Of a stretch of DNA of 64,000 nucleotides, positions 34,301-45,725 are shown piece by piece. Within the stretch, counting starts at the first letter, position 1; each line of letters starts with the position of its first letter. The notes beneath the pieces were generated by a model. That model saw only the letters and a list, made by a program, of their open reading frames with translations, was not told the origin of the DNA and searched no databases. The stretch comes from Acephala macrosclerotiorum. Its lineage: Eukaryota; Ascomycota; Leotiomycetes; Helotiales; Mollisiaceae. The DNA is taken from the NCBI GenBank assembly GCA_014904845.1, contig MU119344.1, forward strand, positions 62,001 through 126,000, read 5' to 3'. A program made the position numbers and the translations under genes.

Positions 34301-36574
34301 CAGCTTGAGCAGCGAGGCTGTGGCTGGCCTGGCCACGCTCGGCCGTAATTTGGCGTGTGTCCAATCGTGTTTCGTGGCGCTCTGATTGGGTTGACATCTG
34401 GGTGAGCGATATTTCGAGATGATGAGCTGGCCGTTGCCAGAATACGATATGCTAGCTGCTCTGGGATAAGCGTCTGCGTTCTATTGACGGCAGCTAGAGC
34501 AGAAGGGTGTCGAGCTTTTGTTTTTCTGCTCACCTGGTCCACAACGGGTTTCTCACACTCACACATCTGATTCGCCTCGTCTCTGGATCCTTGTTCCTTG
34601 CGTGGCCGCACTGGATGGGCGCCACCAATGCGTCTTACAGCGCCACTGTCACACGCCAACGCAAGTGATCGATCTCGCGACCAATGGATGCGCTGATCCC
34701 GCCTCGAGGGCAGCCTCACTCTTTCCTGCTCGGGCAATGATGGAGATTGGCACCATAGAGTAATCCTTCCCGTACGGGTACATGTGTGGCCCAGGTCTGA
34801 TGTCGCATGCCTCGGGCGCAGCCAGAGCGACTGTACTAGTAGCTCCCTCCGTAGACAGGGATGCAATTTGCTCTCGCCGTCTGTGGCGTTGGCTTCGATG
34901 GCTGGCTCTGGAAGGATGGAACAGGATGCCATCGGAGATTGGCCACGACGGTTGACGGCGATCCTACTTTCTTCGAGACCGATGACACATCACGATGCAG
35001 AACACCCTTTCGCTTCCTCGTCCACTCCTCCCGTCTCCCCCCCATCACGAACATTCCGTTCCAAGACCTCCTTCGGCCTTACCTCTTCGGGCCCTGGCTA
35101 CGATCGTCAGAACATGAAGGAACGAACAAGGAACAGCAAAGGAATATTGGAATCGTCTGGCGCCGCCGTTGGATCAGAGTGGTGGTGGCCAATCAGACCA
35201 CGCATTGATCGCTGGGAGCCACGAGGCAGCTTGTGCGGCAGAGACAGAGCTTGGTGAAAGTGAAAGTGAAAGTGAAAGACATCAGCGTCACTTGGGGTCT
35301 CATGGACCCATCGTTGACCTGTGGCCGGTCTCAGATATCTTGAGCCCTGGAGTCTGACAAGCTCGAAATTCATGCGACGCCAGCCGGCACAAGGCGAATC
35401 ATCATCACCACTCACACCGCAGCCTGGGCACCGCTGGGCCACTGACAGCGCCCTGCACTTCGTACTGGACGCCACCCTAGCCAACACGCAAACGGCATCA
35501 GCCATGGCCTCTGGCCTACGGAAGAGAGGAGCTGCAACACTCACACCTGACTTCGGCCACTCCATTGTGCGGCACCCATGTCTATGACATGACCCAAGCA
35601 GCAGGCTGCAGGAGGAGGCTTTTTAGCTTTCGACGCACCCATTCGAACGGAGCATCAGAAGGAAGGATTGTGCCGCGACGGTGCTGGCCTGCTGTCCAAC
35701 GCCCGCCTTGCCCATCCAGCCCTGCATTGCAGCAGCAGCAGCAACAACACGGAGCACAGACAGACTCTCGCGAGAGAAGTGTTGAGAGTGTGTGGCCCAT
35801 GCATCAGCTATTTTGAACATCCTGTCCACTTTCCCACCCTGTGACGACGTCCGGGGCCCATCATTTACATGCGAACAGGGGGAAGTGACTCTTCGTCGAA
35901 TCATCTCGAAGTGTCCACCGGCCGAAGTCCCACCACCCTCTGTTTCTCCTAAGGACAGTCGTATGGCCACTCATAAGCCCTGCACCACTGTAATCGAAGA
36001 CCATCATCGGGCCCATGATTTAGCTCGACAGGGAAGACCAACGACTGGCCTGGCACCACACCAGAACGACCCACAACACGCTTCCTGTCGCCTCTACGCT
36101 AACGAAGCCTGCCTCCACTCAGTTCATCGCCCAGCCTAGCTTTAAACCGAAGCCTCACTTTCGCTCCGTCAACCCTCGCTAGTGGCAGCCTTCCCACCGA
36201 CCCCGGTCCTCTCTTCTTCATCATATCAGGACCGTCATCTCCTCCCCACTTCGACCTTCGCCATCAGAACCTCCAACTCCAACTCCAAACTTCAACATTC
36301 ATCACCACTTTGTCCTGTACCTCCTCGTCTCTCCCTCATCGTCGCACTTGTCACACCTCGCGCCCACTTGTCGAACCTCAGGACGTTCCTCTTCCGCGAC
36401 CACTCCTTCAACAACACTTCGCCCGCCTACGTTTGCGACTTCATCGACAACATTTGAGGAACCTTTTCCACAGACACTCCCATTGGACAAGGCCACATTT
36501 CATTTCTGTTCTTTGGACCAGATATACAGGACCCTTTTCCATCCACAAGGAGTGTTATCGGATTTCTTTTTGCC
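31322..36574. other. Long gene-poor region upstream of the Ran1-like kinase
   Basis: More than 5 kb without a convincing gene. Many overlapping ORFs of 60-217 codons occur on both strands (largest 34279-34932 and 31900-32496), but none has a motif or plausible splice partner. 34.8-36.5 kb is higher in GC and 36.1-36.5 kb is strongly pyrimidine-rich. This suggests a long promoter and 5' leader for the kinase, as is common for nutrient- or development-regulated fungal genes. Confidence 0.45.
35254..35277. repeat. GTGAAA hexanucleotide microsatellite
   Basis: Four perfect GTGAAA units in the long region upstream of the kinase. A short CAG/CAA run follows at 35728-35747. Confidence 0.85.
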
Positions 36575-38102
36575 ATGCATACTATTGCCCATGGTATTTT
36601 GACACCACCGACTTCACCACACACATCAACACCACCGCAGTCCCGAAGGTGTCCTCCCACACCTGAGTCAAGGATAGGTATATTCCTGGGGCAGTATTTG
36701 GAGCTGAAGACGATCCTGGGGACCGGCGCATATGGAGTTGTATACGCGGCATTCGATCATCTCACCCAGGCATGGTATGCGGTCAAAGCTTTGAGCAAAA
36801 CCAATGCCAATGGAGAACCTTTGGATAAGAGACAGCGGGAATTCCAGTCCAGGGAAATCCGGCTCCACTACATGGCCTCGGCACATCCTAACATAGTCTC
36901 CGTCCTCAAGATTGTGGATGACCCAGAATGTACCTATGTCGTTCTGGACTATTGTCCCGAGGGAGACCTCTTCTCCAACATCACCGAGAGGGGTAGGTAC
37001 GTGGGCAATGATGCTCTTGTCCGCCAAGCTTTTCTCCAAATTTTGGATGCCGTGGAACACTGCCATCGTTTAGGGATATACCACAGAGATCTCAAGCCTG
37101 AGAACATTTTGGTATCAAATGCCGGGAACCAAGTCTTGCTTGCAGACTTTGGCCTTGCAACCACTACTCCAGTGTCAGAGGACCACGGCTGCGGATCGAC
37201 CTTCTACATGAGTCCAGGTAGGCCCTCTTTTTTACTCCTTCCCCCTTGGACCCACTAACCACCTCTCTCTTCATTTAGAATGTCTGGATCAATCTTCCCG
37301 GAATGCATCATACCGATGTGCCCCTAATGATGTCTGGTCCCTTGGTGTCATTCTTGTCAATCTTACATGCGGCCGCAATCCATGGAAACAAGCTTCCGTT
37401 GAGGATTCCACATACAAGGCTTTCACCAGGAACCGTGACTTCTTGAAGACAATCCTGCCATTGTCGGATGAACTGAACGAAATCCTTGGTATGATCTTTG
37501 AAAGCGACCCAAAGGAGAGGATCAATGTTTCCCAGCTTAAGCAATTGATCTATCAATGCTCCAGCTTCTCGGCGCCCATTCAACAAGCTCTCCCAACTCC
37601 ACCACAATCCCCATGTTCGTACACCGAGGACGTCTTTGAGAATTCCCTGTCCGATGATGGATCCCTCACTGGTTCCTGTTCGACTGTCTCTGACACCGAT
37701 TCCGAAGCTTCCTACGATGGTTGCGACATTCCACCATACACCATTCAACAAACACCCTCTCAAGCCGACTCTGGATACGAATCTGTCGAAGAACCCCTCG
37801 AGCCAGAACCCGAGTCCGCTGCAATCACCAACCCAGAGGTATCCCTACGCGTACAACAACGGCCAGCTGTCCCGGCTCCGTGTACCACCCCGTCATACGT
37901 TCTCCCCCAACCCCAGGAATATACCAATCCATGGGGAGTAGCCAAAACCAATCCAAGTCCCAACCCATGGTACCAGCCTTGGAGCACAAACCCATATGAA
38001 CATCAATACGAGCAAGTCCATGCTGTATCCAATGTTCAGCCCTACCCCCACCCAGCTTTCTATGCCCCTCACTACCATTACGGTCAATCCGTGTGGGTAT
38101 GA
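36575..38102 (+). CDS. Ran1/Pat1-type serine/threonine kinase
   Basis: Protein kinase of the Ran1/Pat1-Vhs1-Sks1 group. In fission yeast its founding member represses sexual conjugation and meiosis, and in budding yeast its relatives act in nutrient and cell-cycle signalling. Two exons, 36575-37217 and 37279-38102, with a 61-nt intron that splits the glutamate of the SPE (APE-equivalent) motif; 488 aa. The leader LTPPTSP and PTPESR is typical. The kinase domain (about 41-330) has GTGAYGVV (49-56), K71, E94, HRDLKPEN (170-177), DFG (191-193), GCGSTFYMSPE, and the subfamily signature NDVWSLGVILVNLTCGRNPW. The tail is Ser/Pro/acidic and then Tyr/Pro/Asn-rich, probably disordered. Intact. The upstream region is unusually long. 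Confidence 0.93.
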
Positions 38103-41100
38103 ATGCATCCTTCCCGATCTCATTTCTTTTTGAAAGCGTGACTGGTCACGAACTTGTTCGTGCTCCATCACAGAATCTTCCTTGGATCTTCAATCAGTGG
38201 TAAACACAGGACACTGGTTTCCGGTTTCAATTTCCGTTAGACATATCCCATTTGGACCCACGTCCCACTTCCTCTGGACCATTCCATGGCAGGCACATAC
38301 GAACCACAATGATACCCCATCGGCCCATGGACAGTCAGTAAACATATTCCGACAACACATGGACCGAGACCGAGATAACATCGAGCCGTGGACGGCCCTC
38401 AATCCCAACTGCAAAAAGTCGACAAAAATTCCAGGGGAAACTTTTTTTTTTTTCTTCTTCCAACTATATACTCAGCCATGTCGTTTTACAACCCTGTACA
38501 CATTTTATTCAACAATTTTTATTTTTGTTTTTATCCATCTTTGGGATTTTCGAAGCAAGGCGCACAGCGAAAACGGAGGACTGCGATGAAATCGACTTTT
38601 TGGGAAGAGTATATTTGGCCATTTAGTATTTAATTATTTTGTGTTTTCACGGCGTTTCTGGAAGAGCTGGCAAGCTCATGAGTTATGGTTGGGAAAGGAT
38701 GGGAGGGTTTCTTTGAAGCATTACAGCGGGTTTCCATCTGTCTAGATATTTCTTTGATGATATCTTTGGGGAGATGAAAGATAGACATGATTGAAGAGAG
38801 GTCTATTCGACTCCCGTTGGGATGTCAACATACGTTTTGCGACCATAGTCTTGGTCTGCAACTTGGTGGATGAGAATCATGTATATCTACGTGCTCATGG
38901 ATTACGATGGAACGAAGAGCAGAGAGCTCAAAACAATACAAGACGGATTCACATCACCACCTCAAAATATTCTCCTGTTGACGTGAACATCAATTCCTCC
39001 CTCATGAAGTCACTACATTCGGCTCACTTGCACATTCTGTCGTTTCAATCTGCCGCTTCTCAATTTACCCGTACCCACGCAACGCATTACTACCCAAAGT
39101 GCCCACCCAAAAATTCCCTTCTACTGGTAATACTACGTCACAAGAAACTCTCCAATCAACCCATAATCCCAATCATAGCCAAAGAACCTTCATGGTCAGC
39201 TCATTTAGAAATCTCTCCATTCCCAATCATCCACTCCTCGAAATCACACCGCTCTAAGTTCCACCTCACCTCACCATCCATCCAAGCTCCCTCCTCAAAT
39301 TACCACCCCTCGCGCTCGACGGGAACGATAAGCCAGCCCAGACCACTCTCTGCCACTTACTACCACCCCGCCTACCTATCAGTAAGCACGAAGCGGGAAT
39401 TTCGAGGCCTCAAGCTGCGACCTTGAGAAGGAGGGCGGTGATTCGTCACCAAGTCCTCCACACTCGTCCGCCTCGTTTCTCTCCCTCTTCATCCGCCTCT
39501 TTGCATGCGTCCAATCAACAGCTCGCAAGAGTTGGGAGGAAGAGCGAATGAGACGAAGGGTGCCAAGTCTCAGAAAACAAAGTTGTTTCTCGTCTGACGT
39601 GCATGCATCGAAATGCATTTCCCATGTGCGTGCAGACACGTTTCCACCCACCGACCAACCAACTCACTTCCACAGTCAGAAAAACTTGGTTTTCGCCACC
39701 TCATCTCCCCTCCACACCTGGCACCATCGCATCAAACATTCATCCAGTCGCGTCCCCATCATTGCACAACCTCCATCCAGTCATCTCATCTCTGAAACCT
39801 TAATTATGGAGAAAACAACACATCGAGGATTCTAGATCAAGCTTCCCGCATCCTGTCGTCCCAGCCATAATCTCTGCCTGAATCTGCCTCGAGACAAGCA
39901 ACCGGCCGAGTCGGTGTCCGGTTGCAGCTTCTTGCATCCCCCACTCGGACTAGCAGACGTTGTGATTGGGTGGCGGTTTCATGTGTGTACTCTGCTGATT
40001 CTCTCGCTGGAGATACCCCTCTGCCAATCAAGAGCCGTGCGCGAATTTTCGCCGCCGTGGAGAACGGGACGGGAGTCAGGCAACAACTGCAGGCTGAACC
40101 TGCAATATCGGGTATCCTGCGTGATATCACTGAAGGACTTCGAGAAACCAATCAATTCCGCAAGCCTGAGGCGTAAACAAAAAAAAACTCGCCGAGTAGG
40201 TATCACAACCCGTCGTCGGTCAGCTCACATGTTACGCTGTATCACTGCTTTCTATTCCCTCTTTCGTCTGAACTTGCATTTGGATGGATGGCCTCAGGCG
40301 ACTACGGTCAGCTGGAAGGAAAGACTTTTATGCAAGGGAAGACGGAGAAAGTATGGGGAAATTCTCCTCTTGGCTCGGGAGGCATCCGGAGCTTGAGTAG
40401 TACCAACGTCAGCTAGGACTTCGTGCCTGCGATGCGAGTGAGGAGTATGGATTGAGATCTGATACGGATGATCTTTGAGCTAGCTTCGGGTGGTAGCCGA
40501 GGAGGACCGCACTGCACTATGGAAGGAAGACATCGATCATCCCCGAGATGACGAGTCCAAACGAACAGAGTATGAAGGAGAATCCCATGTGACTCGAGAG
40601 CGATCCGTGGATACCATGAGTCGTAATCTAAATGAATTGGAGTCTGTGTGTCGCCTTGGGGTCCGAGAATCGATAGTGTCATTGTACAGAGTTCCTTGGC
40701 TGGCCGGGAATAACGTGAGGGGATTTGATCTCCCACGACGCTTTGATTAGAATGCGACATGATCGTGATATTGATTCGTATCTTTCATAACACTCGAGTC
40801 GTGACTCGCAGCGGGGACAACATCAACCTTTCCAACCGAACTTTCTTCACATGAGCAAAGTTCGGAAGATCTCGCTTGGACCCCTTTTCGAGGAAGGCTA
40901 GAGTTGCGGGCCGCTCCTAGACCTCATCGCGTCGCGTGGGGTTCCAATCTTTGGGTATGTTGGCTCAGAATGCACAAAATAGGAATAGACAGCGGACTCG
41001 AAATTACTCTCAATGTCGGTACCAAAAAATGATCAAGATTGTCAAGTCGTTACACGTTCGAGTTTTGTCGATGATTCGACAAAAATTCACCTTACTGCCA

Positions 41101-44100
41101 ATACGTAAGATTACCATGTGACTTGGTTTCGTCTAGTCTAGTCTAGTTCGTGCGGTTGTGCTGCTCCGCTCCGAATAGGTTATGCGTAAGAGGATAGAGC
41201 AAGGGAATTTTGTATGACAATTAGTGAGAAACGTGATCAAAATAATCGGATTTGAAAATATATCTTGACATAACTGTGGATATTACGATGCATATCATTC
41301 TTTCTCCGCGGTTGCGCCCTTGACGAACAGACTTCAGATCTTTGACATCTTAGAGGATGTCACAGATCATGAATCCGCCGCCTAGACGACGGTGCATCTT
41401 CAGCTTTCTTCGTCGTATACGTAACTGTGGTCATCTGGCTCCGTTGGAGTCACATCTGAACCTACTGGGAGCGTTCGAGAAACCGTAGAGGATAGTAGTA
41501 TTAAGTGTTTTGAAACACGATATGCGCAATCATGACGAGCAGCCTTCTGAGCGAGTTGGGAGAGTGGCTCATCGCTTGGCGAGCTCCTTTTTCCGAAGCG
41601 AATATGGCACTTGCAATCAAACCTTAGCCCTACCATCGAGAAAACGAGCATACAGATTGCGGAATGTCCATCTTGCATTCGACTCATCCGCCGTACGGGA
41701 AATTCCATCTCGACCTTGAACTCAGAACAGTCTCGAACATCTTGGTCTTGCAGCAGCACCAAACCCCAGGGTATTAAATTAAAACTCTGACCACTAAACT
41801 TTCGCAGCCAAGAAGTTTTATTTGCCTCGACAGCTTGGGAGGTACAGAGCACTAATACTGTGCCTACCGAGGTCCCTGTGAGATTTTGACTCTTTACCGG
41901 CGCTGCAGACGATGTGATGTAATGTCGACGAAGGAGTTGACTTCACTGGCCGTAAACTTGGTCGTGCATCAAAAGCCAAATCCAGTCGAAATAAATCCCG
42001 TCCCGGCCGGTGAAACGGTTCCTCGGAAACCATCCTCCCGTGTGGTATGCAACATGATCGAAGTTTCGTTCCAAGTGCATCCAGCCTTCAACGCACGAAG
42101 CCTTTTCCTGCCCCCAAAGCCTTGACAGAGCACCAGCCTCCGCCGTCAAACACGTCAAACGCGCTGCCAAAGCAAAACACCATGCTGCCATCCAACTGGT
42201 CCTTGGGGATCAGGAGGATCTTTCCTTCTTGAGACCTCTACACCGCCACTTAGTCCCGTGCTCAGTCCGTGATGATCCAACGAGTCAGGATCAAGAAACG
42301 AATTGGGGCGTTCCCGAGGTGCTGGAGCGAAGAAAATCCGTGCGAGCTGGTAAAAGCTCGAGCGTGCCCCAGCGCATGAAGTCTTGGGATGGAAAGAGGC
42401 TGGCGGTGGTTGGATCATCGTCTTGTGTCCATTTAGGGTTGGCTGTCAAAGCGCTGAAGAGTTTCGCGGCCGCATTGGGGTCGACTCTTGGATCCAAAGA
42501 CAGTCAAACCGGACCACGAGGTCGAGCTTCGACCGCATGGGTCGCTGTGATACTACGTTATAAGCATCGCGGCATGGCGGTAGGGGCTCACTGTTGGTAC
42601 TTAAAATTCCAAGGCCGGAGATTGGACGGCTCGTGGAAGTGCTGACGGCACCCTCCATCGTGCTGCATGCAGCCAGCTTATCGATAGCACGCCGTTGCCA
42701 CTATCACACTTATCACCCCGTGCAGAGGGCTTGTCAACTCCCGTCCTCGACGACGTCAAACATGTTCCTTTTGGAACTCATGCCGCCGACTATCGACAAC
42801 GGTCTGCAAGCCCTCCAACCCGTCGTCTCATGTATCGTCCGTCGACCCATCAGCCGATGTCTCCGATCGATCGATATGCCGGAGGGAAGTTCCCCTGGAA
42901 CTGGAACCGTCAGCTCATGAATCTATTTAGAACAAGGGATGACATTCTCTTGCTGCACGGATGGATCGATGCGGTATGGCGAGCTTGAGGTCGAAGTCGA
43001 TCAGATTCAAACTCCCATGTTTGAGGCAGGTTACGCATCTCATGATCTGGAGAATCAGCCAGACGGGAAAGTCCCAACGCAGCAGCAGGGTGAGGTAGTT
43101 GAGTCGCATCGTAGCAGTACTGCCAATATTCCAGAAAGACGCTTCACACTTTCGGAAGCGTGGGCCGAAGGTTGAGGTGCATTCTCATGCTACTAATACA
43201 AGGTTGGAAACTTGCTTTTGTATGTGTTGTAACTTCAGATTGCGATCAGTCGTTTTTCGGGCAGTTATGAGCTGTAGATCAGGCAAGCGAAGGCAGAGGC
43301 CGCATGGAGCTGCAAGCACATGACCGAGCTGTAGAAGACCTGCCCGGTACTGAATGAAATGTGGCCGTCAACGAGGAACGGGACGAACAATGTGTTGAAG
43401 AGAATGATGATCGTGATCGTTTACAAATTGATGCAAGATTTCGCGATTTTGACTTGGGCCGTTACTCTCACGTGACATGGACACCATATCTTGAATAGTG
43501 GGATGACCCTCGTGCCTCGCGCCATGCCCTGCCTTTGACGACTTGAACTTTGAAATGATATAAAGCTTTTAATCGCACCGGCTCCGCCGGCGCTAGTAGA
43601 AGCGTTCCCCCCCTACAACTCTCCCTACGTAGAGCTGCTCTACGGGGAGCGCTAAATGCCAAAAGCGACACATCTTGGCGTTTCTTGGCAAAACCTTGGC
43701 GCAAAAACGTGCCGCAAATATCACGTTTTATTATGTAATCTCAAAGTAAACCATTTTCCCCTAGCGGGATACTTTTAACTATCGTCAAAGGCATAATGCT
43801 GCTATTTGAACTTTAAGAAAGGGATCTTTGCCGACAGATTCTCATCATAAATTGATATCCAGTGTATCTTGACATGCTATTAAGCTTGCATTCCCATTTT
43901 CGTGTGCGACCTGAGATCACGTGAACTGCAACTCATGAGGGCGTTGACAGGCGATTTCCGGGGAGAAAGGATCTGGTAAAGGGTTGAAACAAGGTTTTGC
44001 TTCCGTAACTTTGTGGAAATAGTCGCGGGGAAACTCTCCGCAAGAGGCTCTTGCCAGGATGGGAAAAGGAGCCCCCTTTTCTTGGGACCCAGTCATAAGC

Positions 44101-44522
44101 GAGCGAGCCCCTTTCGATATGGGGTACCGAAGACTGCGGAGGCTAAGCCCTATGAGCCTTCCTAATTTTATAGTGATATTGTCATGACTGGCACTCAATA
44201 AGGACACGTTACCTGCTTTGGAGTATAAAGTATGACAGATGTCCCCAAAATCAGTGGCTTTGAGCTTTGAGAGCAAGAATTTTGCTCTCGAAGCCCAAAA
44301 CTTTGGTATATTTCCACAATTGTACTCAAAGCACTTCGACTAGACGGTTCTCTAATGATCATGCTGGTAATGATTTTTTTTCTGATTATCTTTAGTGCCC
44401 AATGTTGCCTCACACAATACTGTATATAAATAAGCACCTGCTTCCACTTTTCTTTTTCTTTTCTCCAATTATTGTTCAACTCCCTGCTCTCTTGCAGTTA
44501 CACGTCCTCGCCGCCCTGCGAG
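38103..44522. other. Gene-poor region
   Basis: About 6.4 kb without a supportable gene. It includes the 3' flank of the kinase with a poly-T/C tract near 38440. ORFs of 100-211 codons (38791-39426, 39914-40396, 41400-41852, 42229-42645) are of low complexity or overlap one another and carry no motif. A 17-bp hairpin palindrome is at 43628-43644. Confidence 0.45.
43628..43644. repeat. 17-bp perfect hairpin palindrome
   Basis: CGTAGAGC-T-GCTCTACG: an 8-bp stem with one central base, flanked by imperfectly matching CTCC/GGGGAG. Such a short structure may be a remnant of a miniature transposon or of no consequence. Confidence 0.6.
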
Positions 44523-45725
44523 ATGCAAAGTCCTCATTCCCCACTTTCGAATCATACCCAACACGTCAAGAATTTCGAACCCAAAATTCCCACACAAAAT
44601 CAACACCAAAAGTCGCCTAATCAACACCCCACTCCCACACAGAGCTCTACACAAAATCAACATCAACACCAACACAACTCAACTTCCTCCTTCCGGCGGC
44701 ACACAATCGACGCCTCGCACATCCCAAGACCCTCCAAAGCAATCCTTCTCTGGACAGGAAGACGCGAGAAGTGGCACTTCGCATCCCTAACTGGTGTACC
44801 CACTCAAAAACATCATTTCATTACACATCGACACCCGCTCAGACACCGAGCTGATATCACAAGGGATATGCTGATGTGGAATTGGAAAGACGCTGTGATG
44901 TTTCGGACACAAGTACCAGTTGTTGAGGATGTTGACCCTTTTGTGGTTGTTGACAGGACCGAGGATGGTTCTGTGAAGTTTGCTGGCGAGGCTTGGATAT
45001 CGTACGGGAATCAGAAGGATCGTCCTGGGTGGAAGGGTAACGAGGATGATTCGGATTTCGATACCATGATGGATTCAGACGACGACGGCATGACAGTTGT
45101 CGGAGATGATTTCGGTGACCCTGAGGCCAAAGAGCCATACATCATCATCCACCACAACAAAGGTGCTACCCTGCGATACCAGTTCGCAGCAATCGACCTC
45201 TCACCAGGCCGACTCAAATCCCAAGAAATCCACGAGCTTAAATCCAAAATCGCTCGCTGGTCCAGCCTCCTATCCGATGAGCGACAACTAATCCAGGGCA
45301 TCTCTGCCTGGTTAGAAAGTCTCATCCCCTCCTTCATATTCAACATCTCCCCATGCGGCCAACCCCCAAACCTCTCCACAATCTGCACCAGTTCCCCCTC
45401 CACCTGTCCACTCTGCCTAATCCGCTGTTTAAAACCTCATCCAGAATGGCACTTCCTGTTCCCGATACTCGAGGAGTCGGCGACGAGGCTGGAGAATGGA
45501 GCTTATGCACTTCGTGATCTTGAAGAAAACTTGATTGCTCTTGAGGGTGGTGAAGGGAGGGGATGTGGACAGACATCAGCACGACATCCGAGAGATATAC
45601 CAGAACCACCGCCACCGCAGCGATTAACGCGAAAGATGGAAGCACAAATTTCAGAAGCTGAGCTTCGAGTGGGTAAGATGCGAACTGAGATTGCTATGGA
45701 ACAGTCAACCATTCTTCCGGGGTAA
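44523..45725 (+). CDS. Hypothetical protein with acidic middle and C-terminal coiled coil
   Basis: A 400-aa single-exon frame from the ATG at 44523; the frame is open 17 codons further upstream but without an ATG. The first 60 residues are Gln/His/Asn/Pro-rich. A globular-looking part begins near residue 65 (RPSKAILLWTGRREKWHFASL) and continues through an acidic loop (DDSDFDTMMDSDDDG) to YIIIHHNKGATLRYQF. A cysteine pair CPLCLIRC lies near residue 320, and the last 70 residues (RKMEAQISEAELRVGKMR) are predicted helical coiled coil. I do not recognise the family. The length, balanced codon use and motif-like regions support a real gene. Confidence 0.6.
   Translation: MQSPHSPLSNHTQHVKNFEPKIPTQNQHQKSPNQHPTPTQSSTQNQHQHQHNSTSSFRRHTIDASHIPRPSKAILLWTGRREKWHFASLTGVPTQKHHFITHRHPLRHRADITRDMLMWNWKDAVMFRTQVPVVEDVDPFVVVDRTEDGSVKFAGEAWISYGNQKDRPGWKGNEDDSDFDTMMDSDDDGMTVVGDDFGDPEAKEPYIIIHHNKGATLRYQFAAIDLSPGRLKSQEIHELKSKIARWSSLLSDERQLIQGISAWLESLIPSFIFNISPCGQPPNLSTICTSSPSTCPLCLIRCLKPHPEWHFLFPILEESATRLENGAYALRDLEENLIALEGGEGRGCGQTSARHPRDIPEPPPPQRLTRKMEAQISEAELRVGKMRTEIAMEQSTILPG

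Noticed and set aside
34279..34932. 217-codon minus-strand ORF in GC-rich DNA
   Set aside because: Arg/Pro/Ser-rich chance-type composition with several overlapping ORFs on the other strand and no recognisable domain.
38791..39426. 211-codon plus-strand ORF downstream of the kinase
   Set aside because: The second half is a Ser/His/Pro reading of pyrimidine-rich DNA and the first half has no motif. Likely spurious.
44472..44522. Upstream 17-codon extension of the 400-aa hypothetical protein
   Set aside because: It begins with TTG, not ATG. The first ATG in frame is at 44523.
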